The notes: generated by a model from the letters alone, not told the origin. A DNA stretch of 9,363 nt from Bacteroidota bacterium (GCA_023412975.1 JAEZRB010000263.1:1-9363), one strand, 5' to 3'; shown: positions 1-7,639, counted from the first letter of the stretch. Translations and numbers: made by a program.

Positions 1-93
1 GCGAACACAGCGAAGTATTCGCATCAGGTCCTGTTCTACGTAGCAGATTTTATCACGAAAACGGCTTTCGCTGTGCTCACCGTGCCCGCCGTG
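1..93. repeat. Imperfect 9-base tandem repeat with an inverted copy downstream of the operon
   Basis: On the plus strand, TTCGCTGTG, CTCACCGTG and CCCGCCGTG follow one another (67-93) as three diverged 9-base units. The first is repeated in inverted form as CACAGCGAA at 6-14, giving a nine-pair arm with a 52-base interior. Read on the minus strand, it encodes an HGGHGEHSE-like string in a frame open to the edge but without a convincing start. I recall similar strings in intergenic repeats and before GxxExxY-type genes in Bacteroidota. This is therefore more likely a dispersed intergenic repeat than a gene. The left edge cuts it. Confidence 0.4.
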
Positions 94-111
94 GTTTATA
101 GTACTCCAGAG

Positions 112-174
112 TTCCCCGGACAATAATAATTTGTAATTTGGAAATTGGGGCTGGTGAACTGGCTGTTCGGGGAA
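112..174. repeat. Inverted repeat just after the ATPase stop
   Basis: TTCCCCG (112-118) and its exact complement CGGGGAA (168-174) flank 49 bases, with an AT-rich section (about 121-147) of repeated AATT words. It starts five bases past the ATPase stop, where the operon could end. The large loop and absence of a T-tract do not fit a classic intrinsic terminator. It may belong to the same intergenic repeat as the adjoining 9-base units. Confidence 0.3.
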
Positions 175-178
175 TGGA

Positions 179-2359
179 TCAGTTTGACCGGAACCGGCGC
201 CTAAGTAACTGTGCATTAAAGGCAACTATGACGGTACTCAGTGACATCAGCACGGCACCCATGGCAGGACTTAAAGTAAAATGCGGGTAAAGAATACCGG
301 CAGCGAGGGGAATGGCGATTACATTATAACCTATTGCCCAGCCAAGGTTCTGGACCATTTTACTATAAGTAGCTTTTGCAAAGTCTATCATCCCCACCAC
401 ATCACGGGGATCGCTATTCACAAGGATAATGTCAGCGGTCTCCGCAGCTACGTCAGTACCTGAGCCCACAGCAATACCAACATCAGCCTGCGCCAGGGCT
501 GGTGCATCATTCACACCATCACCGGTCATAGCCACTCTTCTCCCCTTTCGCTGGAATTCTTTGAGCTTTTCCTGTTTCTGATGTGGCAATACATTAGCAA
601 AATATCCATCCATCTTTAATTTATCGGCCACCGATTTTGCGATTTGTTCATTATCGCCTGTCAGCAGGTAAGAACGAATATTCATGTTATGGAGATCGTT
701 GATTGCCCCGGCAGCCGAATCCCGGATAGCATCCGCAAGGGTAAACATACCGGCGAGTTTATCATCGATCATCAGGTAACTGATAGTTTCCACTGTACTA
801 TCTATACCCGACGGCGTGGCAGGTATATCGAGCTTATGCTGACGAAAATAATTCGGCCCTGCCGAGATCACTTTTTTGCCGTTAACATGCCCACTAACAC
901 CTACACCCTGCAAATACTCAAATCCGGATACCGGCCAGTAGGGCAAGTTATTTTGTTTAGCCTTGCGCAGGATCCCCTGGCCGATATGATGCTCCGAATT
1001 TTGCTGCACAGACGCCGCATATTGTAAAAGTTCATCGCCAGTATAATTATCAAGAGGTATCACCTGCACCACCTCGTGTGATCCTTTGGTGAGTGTACCG
1101 GTCTTATCAAAAATAATTGTATCGAGATGGCGGGCCGATTCAAAAGCTGTGCGGTTTCGGATAAGCAATCCATGAGTAGCCGACAGGCTGGTAGATATCG
1201 CAATAACCAGGGGTATCGCAACACCCAGCGCATGCGGACAAGCTGTCACCATCACTGTGACCATCCTTTCCAAAGCAAAAGCCATATCGTTTCCTCTATT
1301 GAGCCAAATAATAAAGGTGATCACACCAACGGTAATTGAAATTATCGTCAGCCATTTGGCTACCCTGTCGGCAAGATGCTGCGTTTTTGATTTGGAAGCC
1401 TGGGCCGAACTCACCAGGTCGATCACCTTATTCAGGTAACTATCGTTGCCAGTGGCCACTACCTGTAACCTTAATACGCCGTCACCATTTATCGAACCGC
1501 CAATCACATCCTGCCCTGCTTCTTTCTTTACGGGAACGCTTTCACCTGTCAGCATACTCTCGTTCACATAAGAATTTCCCTCCGCTACTTTCCCATCGGC
1601 AGGTATTTTTTCGCCTGGTCTGACCAGGACAAAGTCATCTTTTCTTAATTCCTTTAAGCTTAGGTCTACCATCTCCCCATTTCTTTCAACATGCACCGTG
1701 GATGGCAACAATTTTACAAGGCTTTCCAAAGCCCTTGACGCAGCCATTGAAGAACGCATTTCCAGCCAGTGACCCAGCAGCATGATATCAATAAGTGTAG
1801 CCAGCTCCCAGAAAAAATCCATCCCTTTCAATCCAAACACCACCGCGGTACTGTAAATAAATGCCACCGTAATAGCGATGGCAACCAGCGTCATCATACC
1901 GATCGCCCGGTGTTTTATTTCGCTGATCATACCTTTTAAGAAAGGCATGCCTCCATAGAAATATATAAAAGAACTAAATGCCAGCAACAGGTATCTATCG
2001 CCGGGAAAACTAAACTCCAAACCCAGCCAATGCTGAATCATCGGTGATAATAACAAGACCGGTACCGTTACGATAAGGCAGACCCAGAAACGTTTCAGGA
2101 AATCATGGGTATGATGGCCTGCATGTTTATCGTGCATGGTGTGATTAGCATGACCCTTGTGCGATGAACCAGTTTCGTGTGTATGCTGAGCATCGGGGGT
2201 GGACTGTAACGTGCCATTCTCCAGCGGCACCAGGTCCATCCCACACTTTGGACATTGACCGGGGCCGGGCTTTATCACTTCAGGGTGCATGGGACAGGTA
2301 AACTTCTGTTCCCGCTCCTGCTGTGAAGAGTGGTGATGATGATGATGTTCGTGATCCAT
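179..2359 (-). CDS. copB: CopB-type copper P1B-3 ATPase
   Basis: This 726-residue pump is complete. The N-terminus has six consecutive histidines (residues 5-10), then a heavy-metal-binding zinc-ribbon-like domain (TCPMHPEV at 21-28, CPKCGMDLVP at 36-45), and a second His-rich stretch (about 59-85). Membrane helices lie near 91-112, 122-143, 154-176, 182-200, 338-358, 367-390, 671-690 and 695-715. Core motifs are TGES (271-274), Cys374-Pro-His376 in helix 6, DKTGTLT with phosphorylated Asp418, TGDN, and GDGVNDAP (613-620). Helix 7 has NLGWAIGYNVIAIP and helix 8 PAMGAVLMSLSTVIVAFNA, both matching the P1B-3 pattern. Such pumps move copper or silver from cytoplasm to periplasm for resistance. 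There is no HMA domain; the His-rich end replaces it. The usual SEHP of the nucleotide domain reads SEHH (Ser455-His458). No Shine-Dalgarno site is evident before the ATG. The symbol rests on motif class; silver specificity is not excluded. Confidence 0.93.
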   Translation of the reverse strand: MDHEHHHHHHSSQQEREQKFTCPMHPEVIKPGPGQCPKCGMDLVPLENGTLQSTPDAQHTHETGSSHKGHANHTMHDKHAGHHTHDFLKRFWVCLIVTVPVLLLSPMIQHWLGLEFSFPGDRYLLLAFSSFIYFYGGMPFLKGMISEIKHRAIGMMTLVAIAITVAFIYSTAVVFGLKGMDFFWELATLIDIMLLGHWLEMRSSMAASRALESLVKLLPSTVHVERNGEMVDLSLKELRKDDFVLVRPGEKIPADGKVAEGNSYVNESMLTGESVPVKKEAGQDVIGGSINGDGVLRLQVVATGNDSYLNKVIDLVSSAQASKSKTQHLADRVAKWLTIISITVGVITFIIWLNRGNDMAFALERMVTVMVTACPHALGVAIPLVIAISTSLSATHGLLIRNRTAFESARHLDTIIFDKTGTLTKGSHEVVQVIPLDNYTGDELLQYAASVQQNSEHHIGQGILRKAKQNNLPYWPVSGFEYLQGVGVSGHVNGKKVISAGPNYFRQHKLDIPATPSGIDSTVETISYLMIDDKLAGMFTLADAIRDSAAGAINDLHNMNIRSYLLTGDNEQIAKSVADKLKMDGYFANVLPHQKQEKLKEFQRKGRRVAMTGDGVNDAPALAQADVGIAVGSGTDVAAETADIILVNSDPRDVVGMIDFAKATYSKMVQNLGWAIGYNVIAIPLAAGILYPHFTLSPAMGAVLMSLSTVIVAFNAQLLRRRFRSN

Positions 2360-2414
2360 TCTATTCTGATTAAGTTACGACGATAGATTCAATTTGCTGT
2401 CGATTCGGTAAACG

Positions 2415-3779
2415 CTAATGTTTGTGTAAGGCAGGTCGTAGTTGAAGAAACACCTGGAACCCTACCGGCAACTCTCCATACAAAGATTTTAATTCTCCCT
2501 GTGGAAAATTAAGTGTTGTCTTCGCGCCCGCTGTAAGTTCAAACATGCCTTTTTGCAGCAGGCTACGATTGTATCCCACTGAAAGTACATGAACATCAAA
2601 TGTCTCATGCACTAACTGATCTTCCAGGTCGAGTTCCTCGGTCGACTTTTGTACAAATTCATAACGGCTGAAAATTGCATTCTTCGCAAACTGGTAATTT
2701 CCTTCGAGCAAAACCGAATGTTCTTTATGATCCTCACCTTTATCATTTAAACCCCAGATCAATGCTGCACTCAAGTGCCTATTTGGCCCGTTCTTCCCGG
2801 CATACAATACCGAGGCTGTTGTGCGGGTAATATCTACACCAGGTTCCAGCGCTTCAGGTTCTTTTATAAACCCCTGCGAAAACTGCATGGCCCATCTTGC
2901 ATCGGGATTGAACGATAAGCGGTAGGAATAACTATTAAACCTGGCTTTGTCAAAACCATACCGCTCCTCGTCTGGTTCACGACCAGTGAATGAAGAACCT
3001 TCAATCTTAAAATTTCGGTAGCGAAAACCAAGTGTTGCCACGCCAAATGTGATATGCGTTGCATCCTGCCAGTGATGACCAAGCGGTGCATCTGGGTTAT
3101 TCATGGAAGATACCCGGTGCATGAATGCCGGAGCTCCCAGGGCCGGCTCACCCGGGTAACCGAGATATGCAAACACATCCATATCTTTTTTGATCGCATG
3201 TGTATAACCAAGGCTCAGCGCTGAGAACAGGTCATGCGGGTGCTGGCGATCAACCAATCTTTGTCCCTTCCAGGTTTCTCCTGACTGAAATAAAATGGGA
3301 TAACCGTTGCCTCCTTCAGTCAGCCGGTCAAGACTGATCATCGCAGTCATATTGAATAATCCTTTATCTCCAACCCTGTTGTTCATCATGGCCATAAACC
3401 AGTTTGGCGCACCCCACTTGGCACTACCCCTGCTGCCGCTATTGAAAATATCGGTATTGGTGTATCGCAGAAAAACATTGCCATGAAACATCCAATCTGT
3501 CTTAGTTCCCTGTTTCATCCACATATACATCGGGCTGTTGTCAGGACTCCAGGCAGTGCCGGATCCGTTACGGCTCATAGGCAGATTTCTTGAAAATGCA
3601 TGTGTCGGCATCCCATCAGCATCGTTTTTACCATGCATGCTGTGATCTGAATGATCCATCACCTTTCCCGTATCTTTTTTTACCGGCACAGTATCTTTTT
3701 GGTGATGTTCGTGCTGGGCAAAGCCTGCGTTCGTAAACATCAACATGTAGATGGTGACGAATGCTATGATCGTTTTCAT
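2415..3779 (-). CDS. His/Met-rich outer-membrane beta-barrel candidate in copper operon
   Basis: This 454-residue protein has a signal peptide (MKTIIAFVTIYMLMFTNAGFA, cleavage after Ala21). A metal-ligand-rich stretch follows at residues 22-60, with HEHH, MDHSDHSMHG and MPTH. Then come met/aromatic clusters (SPMYMWMKQG, about 82-91; NWFMAMMNN, about 126-134) and the motif DRQHPHDLF (about 177-185). The rest alternates as in a beta-barrel, with strands such as FRYRNFKIEGSSFTG and ELTAGAKTTLNF. There is no cysteine. The N-terminus recalls the Met/His repeats of proteobacterial CopB/PcoB outer-membrane proteins, but I cannot show true homology. I have seen the HPHD motif in uncharacterised proteins of several phyla, by recall only. 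A role in copper binding or export at the outer membrane fits its place between the receptor and the ATPase. It is separated from the receptor gene by 72 bases and from the ATPase gene by 55. Confidence 0.85.
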   Translation of the reverse strand: MKTIIAFVTIYMLMFTNAGFAQHEHHQKDTVPVKKDTGKVMDHSDHSMHGKNDADGMPTHAFSRNLPMSRNGSGTAWSPDNSPMYMWMKQGTKTDWMFHGNVFLRYTNTDIFNSGSRGSAKWGAPNWFMAMMNNRVGDKGLFNMTAMISLDRLTEGGNGYPILFQSGETWKGQRLVDRQHPHDLFSALSLGYTHAIKKDMDVFAYLGYPGEPALGAPAFMHRVSSMNNPDAPLGHHWQDATHITFGVATLGFRYRNFKIEGSSFTGREPDEERYGFDKARFNSYSYRLSFNPDARWAMQFSQGFIKEPEALEPGVDITRTTASVLYAGKNGPNRHLSAALIWGLNDKGEDHKEHSVLLEGNYQFAKNAIFSRYEFVQKSTEELDLEDQLVHETFDVHVLSVGYNRSLLQKGMFELTAGAKTTLNFPQGELKSLYGELPVGFQVFLQLRPALHKH

Positions 3780-3851
3780 TTACAGCAATTTTTCTTTACA
3801 AATAAAGACCGGATGAACCCGATAATTTTCATTAAAACATTCATGTCATGT

Positions 3852-6437
3852 TCAATTTATTTTGAAGCGCCAGCCCAAATACAACAATCTTCCGCTTACA
3901 GGGCCCCACACCATCGATGCATCAAAATGAGGGCCGAAAGGCTGATCGGCAGACCTAATCGCGTCTTTCTGGAAAAAGTCGGTTAGATTTTCTACGCCAA
4001 CATACAAATCGAACGGACGCTGTTTGCCAAGCGTTTTAGTTATCTGCGCATTCATCAGGAAATAATCCGGCGACTGCGTAGCGCTTATTTCACCATTGGG
4101 ATTTGCATTATGGCTGGTTATCCGCTTAGAACTGTTATAATTTATAGTATAATCAAATTTCCATCCCGAAAGATCGTATGCAAGGTTTGCAAAAGCACGA
4201 TGTGGCGCTGTAAACGGCTTATCCAGAAGCTTGCCACCATAATTTGTCTTAACATCAAAATAACGATAAGCCAGCCTCAGCTCAAGTTTTCTGACAGGCT
4301 TCAGGTTGATTTCTGCCTGGAAACTGTTTGAATATGATTTCCCGTCCAGGTTATAAAATTTCACTTCCGAGGGGTTTTCCATATCAACCACCACCTGGTT
4401 TTCAAAATCATTGCGGAAATAGTCAACACTCAAAAGCGCATCACGATTAAACAACCTGAATTTCTGATCCACGCTGATACCCTTGTTCCAGGCCACTTCG
4501 GGATCTAATCCATAAGCTTTGACATCTGCCTGCGCCAGGATCATCACCTGCCTCGCGCTTACAAACAAACCTGAGTTCTCAGCAAATATGTTGGCAGTCC
4601 TTTGTCCCCTGCCTGCGCTGAACCGCAGCGTTGTACCACGCAGGGGTTCATACCGCAGGTGAAGCCTTGGAGTAGCAAACCAGCCAAACAAACTATTATG
4701 GTCGGCCCTGATACCCGCAACAACATTTATTTTTTCCACTGGCGTATAAGTGTATTCAAAAAAGGCACCCGGAACTTTCTCCGTTCTTTTATACAGGTTG
4801 TTACTGAAAACCTCGTCATACTTATCCGTCACGAAGCTTCCACCGGTGCGGAACTTATGAGCCGATGTTCCAATAATCGACTGGTAGATCAGGTTTGCAT
4901 AGAAATTATTCTGCTCCGCGTTATAAGTTGTCATTCCAAAATAAGAGTCCTGCTCATGCCGGAAAGCAGACAATTGCAAACCGAGACTTTTATATTTCTT
5001 GCCGGGAAACACATACCCGAATTTTGCAAAACCCTCATATCGCCGCGTGTCAATTCCGAGTCCATAGCGGTTGGTTGTAAACTTATCCTTTGATGGTTTA
5101 AAATCAACCTCACCACCGGTACGACTATCATCGAGATATTTTATGCCAAACTGCGTCATAAAACCGTTATTGTCCTCGTATTTCCAACGGTTGATGGCAC
5201 TGAATAAATTCCCGATAGGAAGATCACGAAATCCGTCTTTATTGAAATCAATATTCTTGTTGGTAAGAAATGCATCGTGCAACAACAAAGCAGTGCTCCA
5301 TTTCTTACCGATCTTTTGCGAAAGAATCAGGTTGAGATCGGTTTTGCCCATATCATTGACGTATACATTCGCATAAACTTTCTCTGCTGTTTCCGGCTTT
5401 TTCAATTCTACGTTGATCTGCCCTGCGATGCTTTCATAGCCATTGGCAACCGAGCCAATCCCTTTAGTCAATTGGATCGACTCTACCCATGTGCCAGCAA
5501 TCGTGTTCAAACCCATCGGCGTAGCGATACCACGCGGGCCTGGCAGGTTTTCGACAGTCAACTGAGTATAATTTCCACTCAATCCCAGTAATTGAATTTG
5601 CTTTGATCCCGTGACTGCATCATTGTACGATACATCTACCGAAGGATTTGTTTCAAAGCTTTCGCTTAGGTTACAACAGGCTGCTTTGAATAATTCTCTT
5701 TCCGTCATGATCTGTGTGCGTATCGGGCTCATAGCAGACAGGTAAGTTGCGCGCCGACGGGACCTGATTGTCACTTCGCCAAGCTGATTCCCCGATGCCA
5801 GGACAACCATCAAGGTTTTTCCATCCACAACTTTGATCGTATCGGGTGTAAACCCAACATAACTCACGACCAGGCGTTCAGACAGGCTGTCGCGATTGAT
5901 CTTAAATACACCCGATGAATCAGTAAGGGCACCGCGATCTGTATTCGACCAGCTAACGGTAGCGCCGGCCAGGGGACTGAAAGAACCTTTTTCATCTTCT
6001 TTCAACACAACACCCATTACCATACCCTGTCCCGCATCAACCTTCTCCATTGAGTTCTCTAATCCATTAATATGGTTCTCCCTATATAAGCAGCATGCTG
6101 GTAGTTCCTTGTAAACGCGATCATTAGCTTTCTCCAGTTCAGTATCGTGACCTGCACCCGCAATTCTTTTTTGAATTTTTTCCGGACTGGTAACAGTAGG
6201 CAAATAGGTTAGTGTAAGCATACTGGTATTCATATTCCAGATTGCCGCAACGGTTCCTTTACCCCTGGCCGCTTCCTCAATGCGGGCCTTACACATTTCA
6301 CAGGCGCCTGATACATGAAATGAGATGGTAGAATCTTTTTTACCTGTTCCGGTTACTGATTTACCCTGGGAAAAAGCCTGTTGAACTGAAATAAAAATCA
6401 GGGGGAGAAAAATAATTATCCTTAGTATTGGTTTCAT
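3852..6437 (-). CDS. TonB-dependent receptor with N-terminal HMA-like domain, probable metal receptor
   Basis: This 861-residue outer-membrane protein starts with a signal peptide (residues 1-24, ending QQAFSQ). Residues about 35-105 form an HMA-like domain with Cys46-Glu-Met-Cys49. Next come Cys115-Cys116 in LPACCLYRE, a carboxypeptidase-regulatory-like domain (about 137-205, with TDSSGVFKI and VVSYVGF), and a TonB plug domain (about 230-350). The plug contains AACCNLSESF (Cys254-Cys255), NPSVDV, and GIGSVANGYESIAGQINVELK. The rest is a long beta-barrel ending YLGWRFKIN. I find six cysteines, in three pairs, all before the barrel. Family members use TonB energy to import substrates through the outer membrane. 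The fused HMA domain suggests periplasmic metal capture coupled to the receptor, and the substrate is probably copper or a copper chelate. Import in an operon that also has an export ATPase is odd, so sensing or scavenging remain possible. Length is normal and the frame is intact. Confidence 0.92.
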   Translation of the reverse strand: MKPILRIIIFLPLIFISVQQAFSQGKSVTGTGKKDSTISFHVSGACEMCKARIEEAARGKGTVAAIWNMNTSMLTLTYLPTVTSPEKIQKRIAGAGHDTELEKANDRVYKELPACCLYRENHINGLENSMEKVDAGQGMVMGVVLKEDEKGSFSPLAGATVSWSNTDRGALTDSSGVFKINRDSLSERLVVSYVGFTPDTIKVVDGKTLMVVLASGNQLGEVTIRSRRRATYLSAMSPIRTQIMTERELFKAACCNLSESFETNPSVDVSYNDAVTGSKQIQLLGLSGNYTQLTVENLPGPRGIATPMGLNTIAGTWVESIQLTKGIGSVANGYESIAGQINVELKKPETAEKVYANVYVNDMGKTDLNLILSQKIGKKWSTALLLHDAFLTNKNIDFNKDGFRDLPIGNLFSAINRWKYEDNNGFMTQFGIKYLDDSRTGGEVDFKPSKDKFTTNRYGLGIDTRRYEGFAKFGYVFPGKKYKSLGLQLSAFRHEQDSYFGMTTYNAEQNNFYANLIYQSIIGTSAHKFRTGGSFVTDKYDEVFSNNLYKRTEKVPGAFFEYTYTPVEKINVVAGIRADHNSLFGWFATPRLHLRYEPLRGTTLRFSAGRGQRTANIFAENSGLFVSARQVMILAQADVKAYGLDPEVAWNKGISVDQKFRLFNRDALLSVDYFRNDFENQVVVDMENPSEVKFYNLDGKSYSNSFQAEINLKPVRKLELRLAYRYFDVKTNYGGKLLDKPFTAPHRAFANLAYDLSGWKFDYTINYNSSKRITSHNANPNGEISATQSPDYFLMNAQITKTLGKQRPFDLYVGVENLTDFFQKDAIRSADQPFGPHFDASMVWGPVSGRLLYLGWRFKIN

Positions 6438-6473
6438 TTTTTAGAATTTGATATTAGTAATACGAAAGCTCTA

Positions 6474-6495
6474 GTGTTTGCTGTTTGACAAACAC
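6474..6495. promoter_or_regulatory. Palindrome in the gap before the TonB-dependent receptor gene
   Basis: The 76-base gap holds GTGTTTG (6474-6480) and its exact complement CAAACAC (6489-6495), eight bases apart. A nested palindrome, TGTTTG-A-CAAACA, spans 6482-6494, so TGTTTG occurs twice in direct orientation and once inverted. It could be an operator, for instance for the HMA-AraC regulator, or a weak hairpin between genes. The minus-strand TGTGTTTG (6489-6496) is one base from the Bacteroidota -7 element TAnnTTTG, but I see no well-spaced -33 element. No T-tract follows, so an intrinsic terminator is unlikely. Confidence 0.35.
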
Positions 6496-6513
6496 ATGTT
6501 CTGATCGTATCAA

Positions 6514-6900
6514 TCAAATTCTGAAAATGCAATGTTGCTTATAAAGGGGGAAAGATGAAACACCAGGAGGAGATGATGAACTAATATAGGAAACCTGATA
6601 TCCGACTACTTCATTTGTTAGTATTGATTCGAACGTGTTTGGTAATTCCGTCTCAGGTGCTTTCAGCTTTAACTGCCGCGCTGATTCCTTATTGTAGTCA
6701 TCTTTTATTTTTATGTCGACTTGCCTGTCATCGCAACAACCCTTCTTTCTCTCCTCCTTTTTTACGGGGCAATCTTTGTCTGATATGGGCACCAACTTAA
6801 CCTCATCCACCCTTCCGCAGCAAAAATGTACATGCAGGGTCATCCCAAAAGAGGAAAACGCAAATGCGAGAAAGGTGAATATGAAAATCAGCTTTTTCAT
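6514..6900 (-). CDS. HYC_CC_PP-type small exported protein
   Basis: This 128-residue protein has a signal peptide (MKKLIFIFTFLAFAFSSFG, cleavage near residue 19). Right after it comes HVHFCCG (His23, His25, Cys27, Cys28), then DCP (Cys44), KKGCCDD (Cys55, Cys56), a charged middle, and a C-terminal SSSPPG (Pro111-Pro112) followed by LYKQHC (His123, Cys124). The order His-aromatic-Cys, Cys-Cys, Pro-Pro matches the NCBI-named HYC_CC_PP family of Bacteroidota. That match is from memory of the motif, and the first motif here is HFC rather than HYC. Its function is unknown. Six cysteines and four histidines in a short secreted protein within a copper operon suggest periplasmic metal binding or shuttling. 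It follows the HMA-MauE gene by five bases, pointing to tight co-expression. Confidence 0.85.
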   Translation of the reverse strand: MKKLIFIFTFLAFAFSSFGMTLHVHFCCGRVDEVKLVPISDKDCPVKKEERKKGCCDDRQVDIKIKDDYNKESARQLKLKAPETELPNTFESILTNEVVGYQVSYISSSSPPGVSSFPLYKQHCIFRI

Positions 6901-6905
6901 CCCTG

Positions 6906-7634
6906 TTAAATCATATTGATCAACATTACAGCACTCATGGCTACCATGAGCAGGTCTTCAAACAAAGTCACTTTACTAAGTGGCAGCTTTATCACTGTTC
7001 CCAAACAAGCGCATTGAAAAGGGGTTTTCTTTACCAGGCTCTGTACCACCCCGATTGTACTTACCGACATAACCACCAGGGTCACAAGGTTTGTTACCAG
7101 AGGATCAAAGCCGGTTAGAAAAGCGATACCCAGGGCAAGTTCTACAAACGGGTATACAAAACCCCAGGCGGGTAACTGCTTCGCGACGATATCATAAGAA
7201 CGATATCCCTCGGCAAATCCTTTCAGGTTTATGAGCTTGAAAAACGAAAACACGAGGAAAAATCCCGCCATAAAATGGCTCATCCACTGCATCCAATTAA
7301 AACCTCCCTGCATGAACTGGATCAGGATTGTAATACCAGCGATATAACCGAATATGAGGAAAATAGGGTAATACGAACTTTTCTCTTCGGCCATAACAGT
7401 AGTTGCTGCGGCCATATGTCCTCCCCCCGAATCTGAAATAGTATAATGCCCGGCTTTACTGACTGCTTCCTGCAGGGTGGTTGTATTGATGTGCCGGTTC
7501 ATTGTGATCGTTGCCTGTGGCGCCTGCAATTGAACATCGGCTGAAAGAATATCTCCCAGCTTCAACAATTCACTTTTAACGCGGGCGACGCAGCCGCCAC
7601 AAGTCATGCCTTCTATTTGATATTGATGTGTCAT
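6906..7634 (-). CDS. HMA domain fused to MauE/DoxX-like membrane protein
   Basis: Residues 1-66 of this 242-residue protein are a full heavy-metal-associated domain with the classic GMTCGGC motif (Cys12, Cys15), as in copper chaperones and P1B ATPase N-termini. After a short linker, residues about 88-241 form a membrane domain with four or five helices, for example YYPIFLIFGYIAGITILIQF and FMAGFFLVFSFFKLINL. PFVELALGIAFLTG resembles MauE/DoxX-family proteins. A Cys208-Ala-Cys210 pair precedes LGTVIKLPLSK, matching the C-x-C-LG/FG element of that family. These four are the only cysteines. MauE relatives take part in disulfide or redox maturation in the envelope. Here the protein could take metal at its HMA domain and pass it to, or reduce it at, the CxC site; that is inference. 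With no signal peptide ahead of it, the HMA domain is probably cytoplasmic. The next gene starts five bases downstream. Confidence 0.88.
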   Translation of the reverse strand: MTHQYQIEGMTCGGCVARVKSELLKLGDILSADVQLQAPQATITMNRHINTTTLQEAVSKAGHYTISDSGGGHMAAATTVMAEEKSSYYPIFLIFGYIAGITILIQFMQGGFNWMQWMSHFMAGFFLVFSFFKLINLKGFAEGYRSYDIVAKQLPAWGFVYPFVELALGIAFLTGFDPLVTNLVTLVVMSVSTIGVVQSLVKKTPFQCACLGTVIKLPLSKVTLFEDLLMVAMSAVMLINMI

Positions 7635-7639
7635 AATTT

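Noticed and set aside
1..177. Minus-strand frame open for 59 codons (ends ...EQDLMRILRCVR at the left edge)
   Set aside because: There is no plausible start except a late ATG, the composition follows the repeat units, and there is no domain signal. It is better explained as a translated intergenic repeat.
2360..2414. Gap between the barrel gene and the ATPase gene checked for a terminator or promoter
   Set aside because: No stem-loop, T-tract or clear -7/-33 pair was seen, so read-through into the ATPase gene is assumed.
3794..3807. CTTTA-TTTG-TAAAG hairpin with a -7-like TTTATTTG on the minus strand before the 454-residue barrel gene
   Set aside because: The stem is only five A/T-rich pairs, the -7 match has a mismatch at the key A, and no TTG lies at the expected -33 distance, so a promoter call is not supported.
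4602..5093. Longest plus-strand open frame (163 codons), opposite the TonB receptor gene
   Set aside because: It lies wholly within the receptor coding sequence, has no recognisable domain or signal, and the receptor frame on the other strand is clearly real. Other plus-strand frames fail for the same reason.
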